Source: Rhizoctonia solani (lineage: Eukaryota > Basidiomycota > Agaricomycetes > Cantharellales > Ceratobasidiaceae). From it: a stretch of 64,000 nt of DNA. The DNA is taken from NCBI RefSeq assembly GCF_016906535.1, contig NC_057377.1, positions 496,001 to 560,000 on the forward strand, in the 5' to 3' direction. The notes under the pieces were generated by a model. It worked only from the letters and a program-made list of their open reading frames with translations. It was not told the origin of the DNA and did not search any database. This document shows, piece after piece, positions 57,769 through 64,000 of the stretch; position 1 is the first letter of the stretch, and each line of letters starts with the position of its first letter. The translations under genes were made by a program, and so were the position numbers.

Positions 57769-60368
57769 TCACTGGAAAGAACAAGGTTCACAGCGGAAAA
57801 TATTCGTGCATACATCTTCAGGCTGAGGTGTACAACCAACAAAGCGCGGTCCCACCCATGTCAAGCGAGCCTAAATAACATCTTCACTTGAGTGGAGCTT
57901 GTATCGACCGTAACTGTTTGAAGTTGTCCGAATAGCGAAAGTGAGTGTGAGCATCATCCATCGAGGAAATGTTGACCTTACAGTTTCAAGCACTTGCCGC
58001 GCTGACGGTCGGGCTCCAGGGTCCTTGTCCCAGCAGCTGAGAAGTAAGCTCCACATTCGATCTCCACGGCCATCGTCCTTGAGCTGGGCTGTTGGACGTG
58101 GGGGCTGCGTTCCTTCCATCACTTTGACAATCACCCGATACTCAGTTTGGCATTGCGGGTACGGTACTTCTCCAGTGATGACTTCCTACGTATATTTCAT
58201 GAGGTACGTAGATCATGTAGTCGTAGGTGAATCTTACAAGCATAGTCTATTTTGGAGGACTTGAGTACTAGCAACGTTGATACATTGAGCGACAGTAGCA
58301 CTTGATACGTACCATTCCCAACGCGTATATATCCGATTCTTTGCTTCTCTGTGCATCATCAAAGAGTAGTTCTGGTGCCTAGAAACAGTCGTATGAGCCT
58401 TGGGGAGAAGAAAACTAGCTTAACGAGCTCGATACATACAGCCCATCGCGTAGACCCAATTCGTGAGTTACTAGTATCCGAAAAGCCAAGGCTAGTTTCT
58501 GATATGGTCGATAGTCCAAAGTCTGCAAGTTTCGCTAGTCCATCAGAAGATATAAGAACGTTTAGCTATGAATGATATTAGTTATATCGAGCTCAATGCT
58601 ATACGAAGCACTCGCCGCTTTGAGATCACCATGTACCTGAATGCATTGTGTGCGTTCATTATTACTGTGTGAGCAAAGTCCAAGATTATAATGAACTGAC
58701 CGCGTCACATTCATGCATATATGCTAAACCTGATGCAATTGACCTACACTACCTAAAGGATAAGTAGTGGCTCGAAGCAATGCCTACTTAATCGAGCACA
58801 CGCACCATCTCATAGCGGTCAAGGGTAGGTTCCTTGCGCATATATTCATGAAGGTTTCCGTTTTCCATCCATTCAGAAACCATTCCTAGGTGCTGATCCC
58901 TGAAAATTATGACGCCCAGAAGCTGATGCACATGCTGATGTTTCATTCTCGACCAGTGATAAACCTCCCTCGTTGCGCGCTAGGGCCAATTCAAAAGGTG
59001 AAGTCTACCTTTGGGATCGAGCCCCGGGTTGTTAAATAAAACGTACCTTGAGGGCTTTGTCCTCACATTGCTCAATTGACGACCCTCGCCACACCTTGAT
59101 TGCTACTTTCCCTCCACTACGCAGCCTACTTGTCCAAATATCCCCGAATCCTCCCCCACCGATCATGACACTGGAATCTCGCCCAGATTCCATTTGCGAT
59201 GTCAGATCGATACAGCCGTGTTTTAACAAGAGATTAAATGTTTCTTCAATGGGCTATGCAAGTAGTAATAACTACGGGCCTAGAAAATAAGTATGCCGTA
59301 CTTACCGTATATCGACTGATTTCCCTCTTATTTTCCTTTGGAGATTCGTCGTGGTTCCTAACAGGAGTCTCATTTTCACGCTTTTCGTTCAAATCGTATT
59401 CGAATAGGTTCCAAACGATGACCTTGCCGTCATTCGAGCTAGACGCAATGTGTTTACCAGAGGGCGAGAATGCGACTGAATATACATAGCCATCGTGGCC
59501 TGTAATAGGATTCAAAACCAGTGCACCAGTTCTTATATCCCAGATGCGGATTGTTTGATCATAAGAACCAGAGGCCAAAAACAGGCCATGAGGAGAGAAA
59601 GCGACGGAGCAAACATGACCTGTGTGCCCTTAGTATGGCTTGGCAATCGTTTCTCCACTACGAGCGTCCCATAACCGAATAGTATTATCGCAGGAAGCAG
59701 ATGCAATATGTGAACCATCAGGAGAGTATGTGATTGATCGGATTGGGCCAGTATGACCGCGGAATGACCTCGCGTTTGCCACCCGTTCAATATCCCAGGC
59801 GCGAAGTGTTGTGTCGTCGGAGCCAGATATCACGTAGACACCATCTGGAGAGAATCCAACAGAGTTGACTCGACCATAATGCCCAGAAAATGAATTAGAA
59901 GATGTTCTGTTCTGTATATCCCATACTCGGACAAAGTTATCGTTGGAACCTGAGACGATAAATTTGCCGGAAGAGGAAAATGCAACTGCATTGATAGCAC
60001 CAGCATGGCCATGAAGCGGATCTCCCACTTGCTCTCCAGTATCCGTATCCCATAAACGAATACTTTGATCATGGGACCCAGAAACAATCAGGTCCCCAGC
60101 AGGAGAATAGGAAACGGAAGAAACACCACGAGTATGTCCCGTATATGGTTCACCCTTTGGGGCTGGACTAGAGGTATCCCAAATTCGTACCGTTCGGTCC
60201 ATGGAGCCGGAGGACACCGACTTCCCATCCGGAGAAAATGCAACAGCATAAACTGCATTGACGTGCCCGACTGGTGGCGATCGATTAGATATAACAAATA
60301 CCATATAGCCGAGACGTACCATGGGTAATTGGCGCAGCCAGGCGATCTGGGTCTTTCAGCCGAGACAT
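57769..60368 (-). pseudogene. WD40-repeat / protein kinase fusion, gene 3 (in-frame stop)
   Basis: Exon 1 is MSRLKDPDRLAAPITH, and a 49-nt phase-1 intron ends just before GHVNAVYAVAFSPDG. Seven WD40 repeats follow, but a TAA at 59630-59632 interrupts one (KPY-stop-GHTGHVCSVAFSP) with the same frame open on both sides. The linker ends EISRYT. The kinase has GGGGFGDIWTS, VAIKVW, REVYHW, SEWMENGNLHEYM, SGLAYMHECDA and VHGDLKA. A GC-AG intron (58566-58615) leads to LNVLISS and DFGLSTI, then APELLF...SDIYALGM. A 9-nt microexon TML (58238-58246), EVITGEVPYPQC and RPSARQVLET follow. The acceptor region near 58750 is altered relative to the sisters, although a GC-AG splice could keep frame. Kinase catalytic residues remain. 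The stop suggests a pseudogene, a truncated WD40-only product, or a sequence error. Confidence 0.75.
58238..58246 (-). other. 9-nt microexon in kinase of gene 3
   Basis: ACTATGCTT (Thr-Met-Leu) between AAAATAG and GTAAGA, at the same position as in genes 1 and 2. Confidence 0.75.
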
Positions 60369-61300
60369 TTATACAAGTAATCCTTAATTACCCAGAGAAG
60401 AGTAGATAAGACAGACGGGAATATCAGGGTCCTACGATGTGATTTACACGTGCCTCTAATTATGCAAATCATATTGACAGAGCAAGCGCTTCGCCTCAAC
60501 GGTTATAATTCATAACTCCGTCGCTATGAGATGTCCAAGATCCGGGAAACACACTCTTAGCTACAGTACATATCTTACAGGGAGCAATAATAATAATAAT
60601 AATACGAGGGTCACGAGTCCTTGTGAACACATGGGCGTAGTCCAATTTACACAGCGCTTGTAGGGCGTGGCATTTCTCTGGATTGCTGCCACACCTCTGG
60701 GAAATGCGGCATGTTTCGGAAGTATCTTTAGGAGACGTCCTTATCGTAGATGTGAAACTTCCCGGTAGTTCGCCACTAATTGGTCGCTTCCTGAATATAG
60801 CACTTTCTTGTGTGATTATGCCACTTTCCTACATCCGGTGACTTGAACCGGAGCTCTTCGTGTATGAGCCAAGGCAATGAGTATTCAACGAGGCGAAAGG
60901 CTACTCATTAGCATTGAATAATTGATAAAACTTGCTATTGTAAGGATCAAGGCATCAATCCTGCGTTCAATTTACTTGCATACAGTTGTGTTGTATGTCT
61001 TGATGAATATCAGGTACAGAAGTAAGAGTTCTAGAGAGTATATGATATACTATTAAACTTGAAAATGCTATAATATCACTACAGGGGCCTTGTTTATTCA
61101 CCAGTAGATGCGTCAAAAGAGTTGAAGCGCAAGCGCTTTACTGCGATTTGTCAGCACTAGTGTGCTCACATAATGTGGCCCTCAGCCAGAATCTTCTATT
61201 TAACTCAATATCTACTTCAAGAAGCTTGTTCGTAAGTTCCCTACTGAAAGTTATTCTCTTCATATGTTTCTACCAAAAACTTGGCCAACTACGTTTTAGA
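60369..61300. other. Intergenic / promoter of the UCS gene
   Basis: AT-rich, with a TAATAA run at about 60585-60603. No coding region was recognised. The open frame of the next gene extends upstream to 61148 but without ATG support, so the ATG at 61301 is preferred. Confidence 0.4.
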
Positions 61301-63485
61301 ATGTCCGATCTAACTTCGCAACTCCAACAACTCACTGCACGGCTGGAGAGTTCAGCCCCCATCTTGAGTTCTGATGAGAGTAAACTCCTCTTTAATAGCT
61401 TTCTTCCTTTATCGCCTACAGAATCTAAATCGCTGGCTTATATAGCCCTCGCGAAGCTATGTTCTTCTGTCCGGGACGCATCTCCAGCATCCGATAACAC
61501 TTCTGACCCAATCATGCCTATGTTTACCACGGAATTGGATCACCGTCTGAGCAGTACAAAAGCCGATTCTGTAACCTCTGCCCTTGGACTTCTCTACGCA
61601 CTATTCCAGGTAGACCCGGCTGCTGCTACAGCACTGTTCTCTCTCCCGGAAACGGTATCCTCACTTGAAGATATACCGGAGATTTTCTCAGATGCTACTT
61701 CACCTGTTATCAAACCTTTTGCTAGTCTACTTGCCCAGGCTGCCAGTAATTCTTCATGCCGTAACCTGATAAATGAGCGTGGAAGATCGTGGTTGATGAT
61801 GCAGGCTCGACAAACTCGTGATCCTAAGCTGCAAGCCTCAGCTGCGGTTGCGTTAACGAAACTTGCTCGCGGTATCCCCGTGTCATCCTTAGAATCTCAG
61901 GTTCAAGATGCTCAAGATGCTCAAGACGTTGTTAGCACACAAAGGGAGGAGCAAGCATTATTGAAACTTATGTCTGGCCTCGTGATATCTGGGCCGAATG
62001 ACACAAAAGCAACCGACGACGCGTCTTCGGTAGTCGACTCAATCGAAGGCCTTACACACCTCTCGGCTTCGCCAGAGCACAAGAACGATATTGCCAAAAA
62101 CACACCATTATTAAAGAAAATGTTTGCTCTTGTCCCAGTGGCGTCGGCGTCGGCTAAAGCTTCCGCACAGCTCAAGAATAACTTCGATGAATCTGCTATG
62201 TTCCATCGCGATAATTCTGTTCTCCTATTTGGAATTGCGTCTATTGTTAGCAATCTTGTATCATATCGTCCGCCACGTTCTAAAGAGGAACGTGCAATTG
62301 AACAACTTCGGCGGACTGCGACTCCTGGGGCGAAACGTAACACACTCCCAGTTGCTGTGGATGATCCGGCCGATGCAGACTCCGCGGTGGCCGCTCGTGC
62401 TAGATTAGTCATCCAGGCCGGCGTGCTTCCAGCGCTGAGTGCTCTTGCTCAAAGTACCAGCATTGGTGTACGACGCGCGACTGGAAGCGTTTATCTTGGT
62501 CTTGTAACCGAACAAACGAACCGAGGAAAAGTTATCCAGGGTGGTGGTATCAAAGCACTTTTACATATTGCTCAAAGGGCCACATACGACCGACCTCCAA
62601 ATGCACCGGACGTTTTAACGCCCCATGATCTACTACCGCTTCAGGCACTTGCGAAGCTCACTATTACCCATCCTCCCAATCTATTATTCGGTAACTCTCC
62701 GAGATCAGCTATCGGTCCGTTGTCTACTCTGTTATCTCATAGTGATGCGACCACGCTTCAGCAATTCGAGGCCCTTATGGCGTTGACCAATATAGCCGGG
62801 GTAGACCCAGAAGGTGTACTCAAACCAGTTGGTGCTCGTCGAATCGAGGAGCTTATGCTAGATGAACACAAAATGCTCCGACGTGCGGCAGTTGAATTGC
62901 TGTGCAACCTAGTTGGTTCGGATGAAATCTGGAAGCGATACACAGGGGAGGGAGAAGAGGACAATCAAGCCGGTAAAGCCGTGCAGTCCCGGCTTCACGT
63001 TTTGATGGCCCTTTCCGATGTGGAAGATTTGCCGACCCGCCGCGCCGCAAGCGGAGCGCTCGCGATGCTTACATCATCCTCTTCAGTTGTTGATTCTTTG
63101 CTCGAGCTGGAGCGTGGGCCATCACGGTTAATGAAGGTAGTCAGGGAACTGGTATATCCAAATGGTATGCTTTTGCCCGTCCTATTTGATCTGAATTTAT
63201 GCGATTTTTTCAATACCAGATGACCAAGACAGTGAAGATGAGGGCGAAGAAGAGCCTATGGAACATGACGCCTCTCTCACGCTTCGTGGGGCAACAATTG
63301 CATGCAACGTGTTGACTAGAGCCCCTTCTCACTTCAAGCAGGACTTGGTTGACGCAAGCCAAGAAACGGGACTTCTGGGTGCCCTGCTGCAAACAGTTCA
63401 AACTGGCGATGACGCCTCCAAACGGCCAGCTGCTGAAGCCCTAGTTTGGATCGGCAGGGCTCAAGGTCAAATACCATCAATATAG
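61301..63485 (+). CDS. UCS-domain (UNC-45/Cro1/She4) myosin chaperone
   Basis: UCS proteins bind and fold myosin motor domains and are needed for cytokinesis and polarised growth. Two exons (61301-63164 and 63220-63485) give 709 residues starting MSDLTSQLQQLTARLESSAP. The protein is almost entirely helical armadillo-like repeats (LQASAAVALTKLARG, HRDNSVLLFGIASIVSNLV, IGVRRATGSVYLGLV, QQFEALMALTNIAG, MLRRAAVELLCNLVGS, TRRAASGALAMLTSSS), matching the UNC-45/Cro1/She4 central and UCS regions. There is no TPR domain, as usual for fungal members. The intron falls in an acidic loop (DDQDSEDEGEEEPMEHD). The C-terminus is KRPAAEALVWIGRAQGQIPS, then TAG at 63483-63485. Complete. Confidence 0.88.
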
Positions 63486-64000
63486 ATGAAGTCATACTTA
63501 TATATGATGAGCTCTTTTGCGCTACGCGGCAGTCGTATCCGTGTGATATTATTCATGATGAATCAATTCAGAATAGTCCGGGTCTGCGTAGTGGGTCTGA
63601 ATACCCCCGTGTTCTATCATGAAGCATTGATGCCAAGTATACATGGGTGCTAATCTAGTTGGACGAATCGGATGCATACGGCGCGAGCGTGACCTCTGTA
63701 TCTGCGAACATTTTCCTCAACACTTCAGGTTAATCATTCAATCTCAGCAGGGCTACCCCGCATTTCCTCAACGCTATCGGTGACAGTCAAGTCTGTGCAC
63801 GGTATGCAAAGGGCGAAGCGAGTGTAAGCGAGACAGCTCCCGCTATTGTGGAGACTCGCAGGTGCTACTTCACATCTTGAAACAATGATGGTAAGACTGG
63901 GCATATCCTATTGGGTCAGCATATGGCATCTCTTAGTGGGTCTGCGGAGTCTCTTGTCACTATCGACGAGCGCGTGCAAAATCACCCTCATTCGGAACAT
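63486..64000. other. 3' flank, no gene recognised
   Basis: No motif-bearing frame is seen up to the window edge. The stretch may contain the terminator of the UCS gene. Confidence 0.4.

Overview
This is a 64 kb piece of a fungal nuclear genome. The genes carry many short (about 45-110 nt) GT-AG introns. The gene content fits a filamentous basidiomycete (Agaricomycetes): WD40-kinase fusions, a secreted GH51, a FAS1 protein, a chromodomain-bearing Ty3/gypsy element and PIF/Harbinger transposases with a Myb-like partner. A Rhizoctonia/Ceratobasidiaceae-type genome is my best guess, but that is inference and not read from the sequence.

Layout. 0.2-3.2 kb: secreted alpha-L-arabinofuranosidase (GH51, minus). 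4.7-7.8 kb: a head-to-head pair of small beta-trefoil-like paralogues, one apparently intact (plus) and one decayed (minus). 9.1-14.3 kb: a conserved housekeeping block with ribosomal protein eL28, a Sec2-type Rab exchange factor, and the divergent ribosomal protein pair eL21/uS4. 15.8-18.3 kb: WD40-kinase gene 1. 18.3-34.2 kb: a dense nest of transposable elements with a chromodomain Ty3/gypsy element, three further LTR families inserted into one another, a TIR-bounded Tc1/mariner copy, a PIF-type transposase fragment and several copies of a 173-bp TG...CA mini-element with tRNA-like A and B boxes. 34.7-37.9 kb: a Yvc1/TRP-like cation channel. 39.0-46.1 kb: a 7-kb element with about 140-bp terminal inverted repeats carrying a broken Harbinger transposase and an intact Myb-like gene, itself hit by a solo LTR and a mini-element. 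47.5-60.4 kb: WD40-kinase genes 2 and 3 (both minus; gene 3 has an in-frame stop) flanking a FAS1 protein and a secreted epoxide-hydrolase-like enzyme. 61.3-63.5 kb: a UCS-domain myosin chaperone.

The three WD40-kinase genes are the most distinctive host feature. They share architecture (N-terminal WD40 repeats, a linker intron, a C-terminal kinase), intron positions, a 9-nt microexon in the kinase and unusual GC-AG introns. They look like members of an expanded signalling or surveillance family.

The most interesting mobile feature is the 173-bp mini-element. It inserts like an LTR (TG/CA ends, 5-bp target duplications) but contains a Pol III promoter-like tRNA core.

All gene models were spliced by eye. 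Exon boundaries inferred from GT/GC-AG signals and paralogue comparison are stated where they matter.
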